From Sphingomonadales bacterium 12-68-11 (lineage in GTDB: Bacteria; Pseudomonadota; Alphaproteobacteria; Sphingomonadales; Sphingomonadaceae), in assembly GCA_002279825.1 (NCBI GenBank), contig NCCV01000001.1, forward strand, positions 372,001 to 436,000: 64,000 nucleotides of DNA, read 5' to 3'. The position numbers were made by a program, and so were the translations under genes. The notes under the pieces are model-generated. The model worked only from the letters and a program-made list of their open reading frames with translations. It was not told where the DNA came from and ran no database searches. Positions 1 through 8,870 of this stretch are shown here, piece by piece. Each line of letters starts with the position of its first letter. Position 1 is the stretch's first letter.

Positions 1-397
1 CGCTCATCGCTTCGTGCATCCGGTCGTCGCGGGCGAGGCGGGAAATCGCGGCGAGCGCATGGAGATGAGTAGCGCCGCTGTTTTCCGGAGAGAGCAGGCC
101 GAACACCAGATCGACCGGCAATCCGTCCGCCGCGGCGAAGTCGGCTGGCTGGCTCAGCTTGATCAGCGCCGCGACCGGCCGCCGCAGGCCGGCGATGCGC
201 GCGTGCGGGATCGCCACGCCGCGCCCGAACCCGGTGCTGCCGAGCCGCTCGCGCTCTTCGAGCTGCTCCAGCACCAAGGCGGGATCGAGTTCCCAGCCGG
301 CCGCGAACAGCCGGCTGAGCGCCGCCAGGATCGACGGCTTGTCCGCCGCATCGGCGAAGGCGACCGCCTCGGGCTTGACGGCAAAGAAGGACGGCAT
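1..397 (-). CDS. ptsN: PTS IIA-like nitrogen regulatory protein PtsN (EIIA-Ntr), C-terminus off the window
   Basis: EIIA component of the nitrogen phosphotransferase system, a cytoplasmic regulatory protein that accepts phosphate on a histidine. The first 132 residues are visible; the family is about 150 long, so roughly 20 C-terminal residues lie beyond the left edge. The motif GVAIPHARIAG at residues 60-70 carries the expected phospho-accepting histidine (His65). ATG at 397 is chosen as start; an in-frame GTG at 418 is possible but neither has a strong Shine-Dalgarno sequence. It lies downstream of hpf on the same strand, the usual hpf-ptsN order in alphaproteobacteria. Confidence 0.9.
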   Translation of the reverse strand, partial: MPSFFAVKPEAVAFADAADKPSILAALSRLFAAGWELDPALVLEQLEERERLGSTGFGRGVAIPHARIAGLRRPVAALIKLSQPADFAAADGLPVDLVFGLLSPENSGATHLHALAAISRLARDDRMHEAMS

Positions 398-512
398 CGG
401 TCGGGGGCTCTCATTCACAAGATAAACATCACCGGCTCGCGCATCGAGCTCTCGGCATCTAAAAAGGAAGAATCGTCGGGATCGTGGACCCCCCAAGTGG
501 CCCCGGGGGCGA

Positions 513-1076
513 TTAGGATGGTTCGACCCAGCCTATCGATCCGTCGTCGCGTCGATACACCATATTATGGCGGCCGGTTCCAGCATTTTTGAAGAACAGC
601 GCGTTGGTGTGCCGCAGATCGAGCATCATCACGGCATCCGATACGCTGCATTCGGGAATGTCGGTGCGGGTCTCCGCGACGACCGCGGGCGCATCCGGCG
701 CTTCTTCGGATTCGGGCTCGCCGATGTCGAACACGGTATAGGCCGCTTCTTCCTGGCGCTGCGCGTGGTCGGCCTGCTCGTGGCGGTCCTTGAGACGGCG
801 CTTGTAGCGGCGGAGCTGCTTCTCGACCTTTTCGGCGGCCTGGTCGAACGCATGGTGGGCGTCATGCGCCTGGCCGTGGCTCTTGAGGATCAGGCCGTGA
901 TTGACATGGACCACGATGTCGCAGGCGAACCCGTTGGCAGGGGCCTTGCCGAAAGTGACTTGCGACGAGATCGCGCGGCTGAAGTGCTTCTGGCTGATCG
1001 CAGAGAGCCGGTCGGAAGCGTGCTCCTGAAGCGCCGCGCCCGTGTCCACTTGGTGTCCTGAAACGCGAATGTCCAT
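513..1076 (-). CDS. hpf: Ribosome hibernation promotion factor, long form
   Basis: Binds the 30S decoding region and promotes 100S ribosome dimers in starved cells. The 187 residues contain an N-terminal S30AE domain (about 1-105, with the basic stretch QLRRYKRRLKDRH) and a C-terminal dimerisation domain ending in DGSIGWVEPS, so this is long HPF rather than short HPF or YfiA. The ATG at 1076 has a strong GGAGGAG upstream, about 10 nt away. ptsN follows 115 bp downstream. The sequence does not show how it is regulated. Confidence 0.93.
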   Translation of the reverse strand: MDIRVSGHQVDTGAALQEHASDRLSAISQKHFSRAISSQVTFGKAPANGFACDIVVHVNHGLILKSHGQAHDAHHAFDQAAEKVEKQLRRYKRRLKDRHEQADHAQRQEEAAYTVFDIGEPESEEAPDAPAVVAETRTDIPECSVSDAVMMLDLRHTNALFFKNAGTGRHNMVYRRDDGSIGWVEPS

Positions 1077-1115
1077 GGGATCGGGCTCTCCTCCAGTTGT
1101 GAGTGCCCCGGCGGA

Positions 1116-1799
1116 TCAGTGCAGCCAGAGCGGGGATTCCAACGTCTCGACGAACGCTTTGTGCCGCAGCAGCTCCGCAGCCGACGGCGCATGGGGACGG
1201 GCCGGGCGCAGCGGGCGCTGGGGCGCGCGAACGGCGGCAAGGCGAACCACGCTGACGCTGCTTTCCGCCGCCAGTTCGAGCCCGATCTGCCGCCCGCCAG
1301 TCAGTTCGACATACACTTGCGCGAGCAGCTCGGCGTCGAGCAGCGCGCCGTGGAGCACGCGGTGGCTGCGATCGACGCCGTAGCGGGTGCACAGCGCGTC
1401 GAGCGAATGCTTGGCGCCCGGGTGGCGGCGGCGGGCGAGGGCCAGCGTGTCGATCATGCGGTCGAGCCCCACCGCCGGATGGCCGCACAGGCTGAGCTCG
1501 CGATTGAGGAAGCCGAAATCGAACTGCGCGTTGTGCGCCACCAGCGGCGTATCGGCGAGGAACTCGAGCAGTTCGAGCGCGTGCATGTCGAACGCCGGCT
1601 TGCTGGCGAGGAAGGCGTCGTTCAGCCCGTGAATCCGTTCCGCCTCGATCGGCATCGGCCGGCCGGGATTGAAGTAAGCGTGGAACGTGCGGCCAGTCGG
1701 CACGCGGTTGACCAGCTCGATGCAGCCGATCTCCACCATCCGGTCGCCGCCCTGGGGGTCGATGCCGGTGGTCTCGGTGTCAAACACGATTTCGCGCAT
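1116..1799 (-). CDS. dnaQ: DNA polymerase III epsilon subunit (3'-5' proofreading exonuclease)
   Basis: Proofreading DEDDh exonuclease of the replicative polymerase; 227 residues. Exo I is FDTETTG (Asp7, Glu9), Exo II is VAHNAQFD (Asp94), and Exo III has His150 and Asp155 in HGALLDAELL. I start at ATG 1799, which gives the canonical MREIVFDTETTG N-terminus; the open frame continues 12 codons upstream without matching the family. coaE ends 40 bp upstream on the same strand, so it is probably the last gene of the ppsR-maf-aroE-coaE-dnaQ chain leading away from the candidate origin. Confidence 0.95.
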   Translation of the reverse strand: MREIVFDTETTGIDPQGGDRMVEIGCIELVNRVPTGRTFHAYFNPGRPMPIEAERIHGLNDAFLASKPAFDMHALELLEFLADTPLVAHNAQFDFGFLNRELSLCGHPAVGLDRMIDTLALARRRHPGAKHSLDALCTRYGVDRSHRVLHGALLDAELLAQVYVELTGGRQIGLELAAESSVSVVRLAAVRAPQRPLRPARPHAPSAAELLRHKAFVETLESPLWLH

Positions 1800-1838
1800 C
1801 ACCCGATTATTGCGCCCGCGCCGGGCGGCTTGCAAGGG

Positions 1839-2429
1839 TCAGCCGCGCAGCTTCTCCACCAGCGCCGCAACCTGGTCCTCGGTCGCGGCGAGAGACCCCC
1901 CGGTATCAATGACATAGTTGGCGCGCGCGCGCTTTTCGGCGTCGGGTAACTGAAGCGCCAGGATCTGCGCGAAGCGTTCCGGCGTCATGCCGGGGCGGGC
2001 CAGCACCCGCGCGCGCTGCACCTCAGCCGGCGCCGAGACCACGACGACCGCGCCGACTTCGTCAACGCCGCCTTTCTCGAACAGCAGGGGGATGTCGAAC
2101 ACGACCAGCGGAGCGCCGGCATGCTCCAGCAGGAACTCCGCACGCGCCGCGCGCACGGCAGGGTGGACGATGGCTTCGAGCCGGGCGAGCGCCTCCGGAT
2201 CGCCGAACACGGCCGCGCCGAGACGTGGGCGATCGACACCCTGGGCGCCGGTCGTGCCCGGAAAGGCTTCCTCGATCCGTTCGACAAGCGCCCCCTTGGG
2301 ACCTTGCAAGGCACGGACGATTGCATCGGCATCGAACACCGGCACGCCGAGCCGTTCGAACATCGCCGCCACGGTCGACTTGCCCATCCCGACCGAGCCG
2401 GTGACGCCTAGGATGAACGGCCGGCTCAC
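1839..2429 (-). CDS. coaE: Dephospho-CoA kinase
   Basis: Phosphorylates dephospho-CoA, the last step of coenzyme A synthesis. It is 196 residues with P-loop GVTGSVGMGKST at residues 8-19 and the family's DADAIVRAL segment after it. The start is a GTG at 2429 whose bases overlap the aroE stop (GTGA), implying translational coupling; the frame remains open further upstream but only as aroE antiphase sequence. Length is typical of the family. Confidence 0.94.
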   Translation of the reverse strand: MSRPFILGVTGSVGMGKSTVAAMFERLGVPVFDADAIVRALQGPKGALVERIEEAFPGTTGAQGVDRPRLGAAVFGDPEALARLEAIVHPAVRAARAEFLLEHAGAPLVVFDIPLLFEKGGVDEVGAVVVVSAPAEVQRARVLARPGMTPERFAQILALQLPDAEKRARANYVIDTGGSLAATEDQVAALVEKLRG

Positions 2430-3286
2430 CGCGTCAGCAGCGCCCGCAGCTCGGCGTCGCCGTCTTCGCGTGGCGGCTTGACGCCAAAGAACATCTCGAA
2501 CGCGGCGGCGGCCTGGCCGATCAGCATGGCGAGTCCGTCGATCGTGCGCAGGCCGGCGTCGCGCGCGGCGGCCAGCAGCGGGGTGTCGACCGGGTGCGTG
2601 ACGATATCGTAGACCACGCTGCCGGGCGGGACGTGGGTGAAGTCGAAGGCGAGCGACGGTTGTCCGGCCATGCCGAGCGGGCTGGCATTGATAATCAGGT
2701 CGAGGCACCCAGACCGATCGTCGAACGCGAAGTCGGTCGGATCGGCAAAATGGACGATATCGACCGGGCGATGATCGCGGCCGCTCGCGAGCTCCTTGAG
2801 GAGCGCCTGCGCTTTCGTGGGATCGCGGCCGGCTAGCACGATGACGAACCCCTCGGCAGAAAGTGCCGCGACAATGGCGCGCGCCGCGCCGCCGGTACCC
2901 AGCACACGCGCCATGCGGAACAGGTGCGGTTGGCCAAGAAGCGGCAGCAACGGCTCGAGAAACCCCGCTACATCGGTATTGTATCCGCTCAGCGGGCCGG
3001 CGCCCTCGCGCACGACAGTGTTGACGGCGCCGATCTGCTTCGCGAGCGGATCGAGGTGGCCGAGGTAAGGCCTCACCTCCTGCTTGTGCGGCATCGTGAC
3101 GTTGCAGCCCCGCCAGTTCGCGTCTTCGCGTCTGCGCGCGAAATAGTCCGCAAGCCCTTCGGTCCGCACATGACAGGCGCGGTACTCAGCCTCTATTCCC
3201 AGCTTTCCGAGCCAGAAATTGTGGATCGCCGGCGACTTCGACTGGGCGATCGGATCGCCGATCACCTCGGCGTAAGGCTTGCTCAC
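2426..3286 (-). CDS. aroE: Shikimate dehydrogenase (NADP+)
   Basis: Reduces 3-dehydroshikimate to shikimate in the aromatic amino acid pathway. The 286 residues show the substrate-binding SKSPAIHN motif near residues 16-23, the catalytic-lysine segment NVTMPHKQ, and a Rossmann NADP site LGTGGAARAIV. The GTG start at 3286 overlaps the maf stop codon as GTGA, and its own stop overlaps the coaE start, so maf-aroE-coaE look like one translationally coupled unit. Confidence 0.95.
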   Translation of the reverse strand: MSKPYAEVIGDPIAQSKSPAIHNFWLGKLGIEAEYRACHVRTEGLADYFARRREDANWRGCNVTMPHKQEVRPYLGHLDPLAKQIGAVNTVVREGAGPLSGYNTDVAGFLEPLLPLLGQPHLFRMARVLGTGGAARAIVAALSAEGFVIVLAGRDPTKAQALLKELASGRDHRPVDIVHFADPTDFAFDDRSGCLDLIINASPLGMAGQPSLAFDFTHVPPGSVVYDIVTHPVDTPLLAAARDAGLRTIDGLAMLIGQAAAAFEMFFGVKPPREDGDAELRALLTR

Positions 3287-3861
3287 GCCGGGATCACTTC
3301 CAGTTCGCGCAGGGCCGCCAGCACCGGCAGCAGCGGCATGCCGAGTACGGTGAAATGGTCGCCGTCGATGCGCTCGAACAGTTGCACGCCGAGCCCTTCG
3401 ATGCGGAACACGCCCACACACTGGCCGACTTCGGGCCATTCGGCGGCGAGGTAGCTGTCGATGAAAGCGTCCGACAGCGGGCGCACCTTGAGCGAGGCGA
3501 CCGCGACGTGGCTCCAGCGCGGCGCCCCGCCGACCGCGATCGCCGCCGCCGAATGGAGCTGCATCGTCTTGCCCGAGAAGAACCGCAGGTGTTCGGCCGC
3601 CTGGAGCCGGCTGGCGGGCTTGTTGAAGCGGTGGCCGTCGACCGTGACCACCGAATCGCTGCCCAGCACCGGCCGCTCGTGCCCATCGACCGAGCGTGCC
3701 TTGGCTTCGGCCAGCGCGAGCGCCACCTGGTCGGGGCTCGCCTCCGCCAGTCCGGCCTCGAGCGCACGCTCGTCGATCGCGGCGGGGCGGACTTCGAACA
3801 CCACGCCCGCGGCATTCAACATCGCCCGGCGCGACGCGCTTCTCGAGGCCAGTACGATCAT
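3283..3861 (-). CDS. maf: Maf family nucleoside triphosphate pyrophosphatase
   Basis: House-cleaning enzyme of the Maf/HAM1-like fold that hydrolyses non-canonical or excess NTPs to the monophosphate. The 192 residues begin with the family signature MIVLASRSASRRAML and contain the catalytic LGSDSVV segment and the FSGKTMQLHSA region. Its ATG overlaps the ppsR stop (ATGA). Maf paralogues differ in dTTP/UTP versus m7GTP preference; I cannot assign which from sequence alone. Confidence 0.92.
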   Translation of the reverse strand: MIVLASRSASRRAMLNAAGVVFEVRPAAIDERALEAGLAEASPDQVALALAEAKARSVDGHERPVLGSDSVVTVDGHRFNKPASRLQAAEHLRFFSGKTMQLHSAAAIAVGGAPRWSHVAVASLKVRPLSDAFIDSYLAAEWPEVGQCVGVFRIEGLGVQLFERIDGDHFTVLGMPLLPVLAALRELEVIPA

Positions 3862-4700
3862 ATCGGTTTGCTCCCGCTCTCTTCGAGCCCGCGCTGGCCG
3901 CGCTCGCCCATCAGGTTGATCACCGCTGCCGCCGTCTCCTCGATCGAGCGGCGGGTGACGTCGATGACCGGCCAGTTGTTGTCGGCGAACAGGCGCCGCG
4001 CGAACGCCAGCTCGCGCTCGACCCGTTCCTCGTCGACATAAGCGGTTTCGGTGGTCTCGTTGAGCGAGAGCAGCCGGTTGCGGCGGATCTGGATCAGTCG
4101 CCGCGGCGCGGTCGTCAATCCGACGACGAGCGGCTTGCGCAGTTCGAACAGCACCGCCGGCGGCGGGCTTTCGATCACCAGCGGCACGTTGGCGACCTTG
4201 TAGCCGCGATTGGCGAGGTAGATGCTGGTCGGGGTCTTCGAGGTTCGCGAGACCCCCGTCAGCACGATGTCGGCCTCGTGCCAGTTCTCGCAGCCGACCC
4301 CGTCGTCGTGGGCAATGGTGAAGTGGATCGCGTCGACACGCGCGAAATAGGCCTCATCCATCGCATGCTGGCGCCCGGGCCGGCCCTTGGCTTCCTGGCC
4401 CAGGCGATCTTCGAGCGCGGCGGTGACGCTGTCGAGCGGGGCCACATAAGGCAGCCCGAGTGCCCGGCACCGTTCTTCGAGCCGGTGACGCGTGTCGTCG
4501 TTGACCAGCGTGTAGAGTACAAGGCCGGGATGCGCGGCTAGCTCCTCCACGATCCGGTCGAGATGCTGCTGCGAGCGAACCATCGGCCAGAAATGGCGGA
4601 TCACTTGGGCATCGTCGAATTGGGCGAGCGCCGCCTTGGCCAGCATCTCCAGCGTCTCGCCGGTCGAGTCCGAGAGGAGGTGGAGATGGAGCTGGGTCAT
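3858..4700 (-). CDS. ppsR: Pyruvate, phosphate dikinase regulatory protein / kinase-pyrophosphorylase (PPSRP, DUF299)
   Basis: Bifunctional ADP-dependent serine/threonine kinase and Pi-dependent pyrophosphorylase that switches PEP synthase or PPDK off and on. The 280 residues carry an unusual P-loop, GVSRTSKTPTS, at about 149-159 and a conserved N-terminal LLSDSTGETLE. ATG 4700 is chosen because MTQLHLHLLSDS fits the family start; an upstream in-frame extension does not. It is the first gene left of the candidate origin, the same position as CC_0001 in Caulobacter by recalled gene order. Confidence 0.93.
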   Translation of the reverse strand: MTQLHLHLLSDSTGETLEMLAKAALAQFDDAQVIRHFWPMVRSQQHLDRIVEELAAHPGLVLYTLVNDDTRHRLEERCRALGLPYVAPLDSVTAALEDRLGQEAKGRPGRQHAMDEAYFARVDAIHFTIAHDDGVGCENWHEADIVLTGVSRTSKTPTSIYLANRGYKVANVPLVIESPPPAVLFELRKPLVVGLTTAPRRLIQIRRNRLLSLNETTETAYVDEERVERELAFARRLFADNNWPVIDVTRRSIEETAAAVINLMGERGQRGLEESGSKPI

Positions 4701-4998
4701 GTGGACAAGAGCCGGCATAAACCACGGGAAGGGAAGCCGGACAAGTTTGGGACGCAGAATGACCCCCGCTGCCGGCCGGCCGCGCTGCATTCCGTGAACA
4801 TGGCAGATTTGTTTCAACAGCCTGGGGATAGCGAGGAAAGCTTTGACTCGACTCAACCTCGCTGCAGAGTCGGAGCCTGCGGCGCCCTCTGTTCAGCCGG
4901 GACAATTTGCGGCACAGCCCGCTTTCCCCACAATCCACAGGGCCAACAGAGTCCTAAATCCTCTATAAATATCTATATTATTTGGATTGGACTCTCCG
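4701..4998. other. Candidate chromosomal replication origin (oriC) between ppsR and hemE
   Basis: A 298-bp gap without a credible gene, between two divergently read blocks. It has the same neighbours as the Caulobacter/Rickettsia origin (hemE on one side, the ppsR-maf-aroE-coaE-dnaQ block on the other). It holds DnaA-box-like 9-mers: TGTGGACAA at 4700-4708 (8/9), TGGGGATAG at 4823-4831 (7/9), TTCCCCACA at 4924-4932 (7/9) and CAATCCACA at 4931-4939 (7/9). A tract at 4954-4985 is about 78% A+T and could be the unwinding element. Five GANTC sites lie at 4845-4994. There is no TTAA, so no classical CtrA box. parS sites follow 5-8 kb to the right. No perfect DnaA box is present, so this is inference from context plus weak motifs. 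Confidence 0.65.
4716..4744 (-). promoter_or_regulatory. Candidate sigma-70-type promoter for ppsR-maf-aroE-coaE-dnaQ
   Basis: On the minus strand a TTGTCC -35 (4744-4739) and TTTATG -10 (4721-4716) are separated by 17 bp, placing transcription start only about 10 nt before the ppsR ATG. The match is moderate and a chance occurrence is possible. It sits inside the candidate origin region. Confidence 0.35.
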
Positions 4999-6015
4999 AT
5001 GCCCGGTTTGCTTCTCGATACCTTGCGCGGCCATAAGGGCGACCGGGCGCCGCTTTGGCTGATGCGGCAGGCGGGTCGATACCTGCCCGAGTATCGCGAA
5101 TTGCGCGCGGAGAAGGGCGGTTTTCTCGAGCTGGCGACCGATCCGGAGTTCGCGGCAGAAGTCACGCTCCAGCCGATCCGCCGGTTCGGTTTTGACGGCG
5201 CGATCCTGTTTTCCGACATTCTGACCGTGCCATGGGCGCTGGGCCAGGACCTGTCGTTCGGGCCAGGTGAGGGGCCCAGGCTTGCGCCTCCGCTGTCGGC
5301 GGGCTCGCTTGGCGGGCTGACACGCCGCCTGGAGCGCCTGGAGCCGGTCTACGAGACCGTTCGCCGGGTCCGGGCGGTCCTACCCCCGGAGACCACCTTC
5401 CTCGGCTTCGCGGGCAGTCCCTGGACCGTGGCGACCTATATGGTGGCTGGGCAAGGATCGAAGGACCAGGCCGAGACGCGCGCGCTCGCCTATGCCGATC
5501 CCGGCGCGATGCAGGTGTTGATCGACGCTATTGCCGATCTCACGATCGATTATCTCGCCGCGCAGCATAAGGCGGGGGTCGAGGCCGTGCAATTGTTCGA
5601 CAGTTGGGCCGGCAGCCTCAGCCCCGCGCAGTTCGAACGCTGGGTGATCGCGCCCAATGCGCGCATCACCGCCGGGCTGCACGGGCGTTGCCCCGGTCTG
5701 CCGGTGATCGGCTTTCCCAAGGGTGCCGGCGGCAAGCTGCCGGCCTATGCCCGCGAAACCGGTGTCGATGCGATCGGGCTCGACGAGACGGTCGATCCGG
5801 TCTGGGCCAATGCTGTCCTGCCGGAGGGTCTGCCGGTCCAGGGCAATCTCGATCCGCTCGTGCTGCTGGCGGGCAGTCCGGAGCTAGAGCTTTCGGCCCG
5901 GCGCATCCTCGAGGCCTTCGCCGGGCGTCCGCATGTGTTCAACCTCGGCCACGGCATCGACAAGGAAACCCCGATCGCGCATGTCGAACGCCTGATCGCC
6001 GCGGTGCGGGGATGA
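4999..6015 (+). CDS. hemE: Uroporphyrinogen decarboxylase
   Basis: Decarboxylates uroporphyrinogen III to coproporphyrinogen III in haem synthesis; cytoplasmic. The 338 residues include the signature APLWLMRQAGRYLPEY near the N-terminus and the FDSWAGSLS segment in the C-terminal half. ATG 4999 is used (MPGLLLDTLRG); a TTG four codons upstream is also in frame. No clear Shine-Dalgarno is visible. hemJ follows 31 bp downstream, pairing two haem-pathway steps. It directly flanks the candidate origin. Confidence 0.95.
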   Translation: MPGLLLDTLRGHKGDRAPLWLMRQAGRYLPEYRELRAEKGGFLELATDPEFAAEVTLQPIRRFGFDGAILFSDILTVPWALGQDLSFGPGEGPRLAPPLSAGSLGGLTRRLERLEPVYETVRRVRAVLPPETTFLGFAGSPWTVATYMVAGQGSKDQAETRALAYADPGAMQVLIDAIADLTIDYLAAQHKAGVEAVQLFDSWAGSLSPAQFERWVIAPNARITAGLHGRCPGLPVIGFPKGAGGKLPAYARETGVDAIGLDETVDPVWANAVLPEGLPVQGNLDPLVLLAGSPELELSARRILEAFAGRPHVFNLGHGIDKETPIAHVERLIAAVRG

Positions 6016-6046
6016 CGGACGCGGGCCGCACGGCTAAGCTGGGTCC

Positions 6047-6490
6047 ATGCAGGATGTGCTTTCGGTGACCTATTTCTGGCTCAAGGCCGGCCACATCGTA
6101 TTCGTGATCTTCTGGATGGCCGGGCTGTTCATGCTGCCGCGGCTGTTCGTCTATCATCAGGAAGCCGAGCCGGACTCGCCCGAGAACGCCAAGTGGCTCG
6201 AGCGTGAGCAGAAGCTGATCAAGATCATCCTCAACCCCTCGATTGCCGTCGTGTGGGTGCTCGGGCTGGCGCTGGCCTATACCGTGGATGCCTGGAGCCA
6301 GGGCTGGTTTCACGCCAAGCTGCTGCTGGTGCTCGGCCTGTCGGGCTATCAGGGATACCTGACCGGGTATGCCCGCAAGCTCGCCCGCGGCGAACGGGCT
6401 CTTTCGGGCAAGGCGCTCCGTCTGCTCAACGAGGTGCCCGGGGTGGTTGTGGCGCTGGTCGTCGTTCTGGTGATCATCAAGCCGTTCTGA
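6047..6490 (+). CDS. hemJ: Protoporphyrinogen IX oxidase HemJ (UPF0093 membrane protein)
   Basis: Small integral inner-membrane enzyme oxidising protoporphyrinogen IX, used by many alphaproteobacteria in place of HemG or HemY. The 147 residues have about four hydrophobic helices, the early histidine in LKAGHIVFVIFWMAG and the MLPRLFVYH motif characteristic of HemJ. It is co-directional with hemE, 31 bp apart, which supports the haem role. Confidence 0.9.
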   Translation: MQDVLSVTYFWLKAGHIVFVIFWMAGLFMLPRLFVYHQEAEPDSPENAKWLEREQKLIKIILNPSIAVVWVLGLALAYTVDAWSQGWFHAKLLLVLGLSGYQGYLTGYARKLARGERALSGKALRLLNEVPGVVVALVVVLVIIKPF

Positions 6491-6524
6491 GGCCTGCGGC
6501 GGCGGCTTCCCGCCATTTCTCGAA

Positions 6525-6553
6525 TTGACGGTGCCGCGGCGAATCCATATCTG
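6525..6553 (+). promoter_or_regulatory. Candidate sigma-70 promoter for rho
   Basis: TTGACG (6525-6530) and TATCTG (6548-6553) are separated by exactly 17 bp in the gap between hemJ and rho. This predicts a start near 6560 and a leader of about 100 nt before the rho ATG. A leader of this kind fits known autoregulation of rho, but I see no attenuator hairpin I would defend. Confidence 0.5.
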
Positions 6554-6661
6554 AACCTTGTCTCCGGCCGAGGCCGCCGTTCCAGAGCGGCCGGGTCTCG
6601 CTTTCCCCAAGCCCTGAAGACCTGCCGGCGCCCCCCGAAACTCCCCCACGGATCATACATC

Positions 6662-7918
<1,257 letters not shown>

Positions 7919-7933
7919 GGCGCGGGGGCGGGG

Positions 7934-8533
7934 TCAGTCCTCGCCCCAACCCACGAGTGCGTCCGGATCTGCCGATTGCGGCAGGTAAAGCGAGGGCGAA
8001 CGGCGCTTGGATCGCTTTTCGATCGCGGGGTTGTAGGCCCGTTCCCCGCCTGCGCTGTTCAGCCGGAGCTCGCGGGTGATCACGTCCCCGGTCAGCAGGT
8101 TCCAGCTCGCCTCGAACCCGGCGTGCGCATAGGTGCGGCTGTAAAGCGTGGCGTCGAGTCCGATCAGCCGCATCCGCCGGGTGCGCGCGTCGTAGCGCCA
8201 GCGGCGCGTGGACGAGACCGCGGTGGTGCCGCCGGTGAGGTCCTTGAGAAGAAGCACGCCGCGCGGTGCCGAAAGCTCTCCGGAGCCGAGCGGGTCGGGA
8301 TCGAGTTCGAGCGATTCGGTGAGGCCCCTCGACAGCGCGACGACCAGCTCGCGGCCGTCCTGGTCGCGGGCAATGTAGGCGATGTCGGCCTCGCCATCGC
8401 CGTCGAGATCGCCGTCCCAGCGCGCCTCGACCCTCTCTCCGACGCCGAGCACCGGCTCGCGCGCCGCGCCTGCCTGGCAGGTCAGCAGGGCCGCGAGCGC
8501 GGCAAGGCTGGAAATGCGCGGTGTATTGCTCAT
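7934..8533 (-). CDS. Secreted protein with FG-GAP/VCBS-like calcium loop, unknown function
   Basis: 199 residues with an N-terminal signal peptide (hydrophobic SLAALAALLTCQAGA). After it a DLDGDGEADIAYIARDQDG stretch has the spacing of a DxDxDG calcium-binding loop as in FG-GAP/VCBS repeats. The rest has no family I recognise. ATG 8533 is preferred over an in-frame upstream ATG because GGAGG lies six bases before it. It is convergent with rho and divergent from the DUF6489 gene. Likely periplasmic or exported; function unknown. Confidence 0.75.
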   Translation of the reverse strand: MSNTPRISSLAALAALLTCQAGAAREPVLGVGERVEARWDGDLDGDGEADIAYIARDQDGRELVVALSRGLTESLELDPDPLGSGELSAPRGVLLLKDLTGGTTAVSSTRRWRYDARTRRMRLIGLDATLYSRTYAHAGFEASWNLLTGDVITRELRLNSAGGERAYNPAIEKRSKRRSPSLYLPQSADPDALVGWGED

Positions 8534-8589
8534 ATAAGCCTCCATGCCTCCGCGATGCCCGCTTCGGGCCGATTGAAAGGGCCCTACCG

Positions 8590-8853
8590 ATGAAGGTCAA
8601 TATCGAGATCGACTGCTCGCCCGAGGAGGCGCGCCAGTTCATGGGCCTGCCCAATGTCGAAAAGGCTAACGCGATCTACGTCGATGCCTTTGCCAAGGCG
8701 ATGGCGGGCGCCGGCAACGTCGATCAGATGCAGGAATACGCCAAGAACCTGGCGCCGATGGGGCAGATGGGGCTGAAGATGTTCCAGAGCTTCGTCGAAG
8801 GTGCGCGCAACGCTTCGGCCCGCGCGGAGGACGACGCTAGCCCGAAGGGCTGA
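8590..8853 (+). CDS. DUF6489 family small protein
   Basis: 87 residues, soluble, beginning MKVNIEIDCSPEEARQFMGLP. This start and a methionine/glycine-rich middle (LAPMGQMGLKMFQ) resemble a small family of unknown function that I associate with sphingomonads (DUF6489); that naming is from memory. It ends 17 bp before mnmE and is probably co-transcribed with it. Confidence 0.75.
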   Translation: MKVNIEIDCSPEEARQFMGLPNVEKANAIYVDAFAKAMAGAGNVDQMQEYAKNLAPMGQMGLKMFQSFVEGARNASARAEDDASPKG

Positions 8854-8870
8854 CGCGTCCGGATTGGGAG

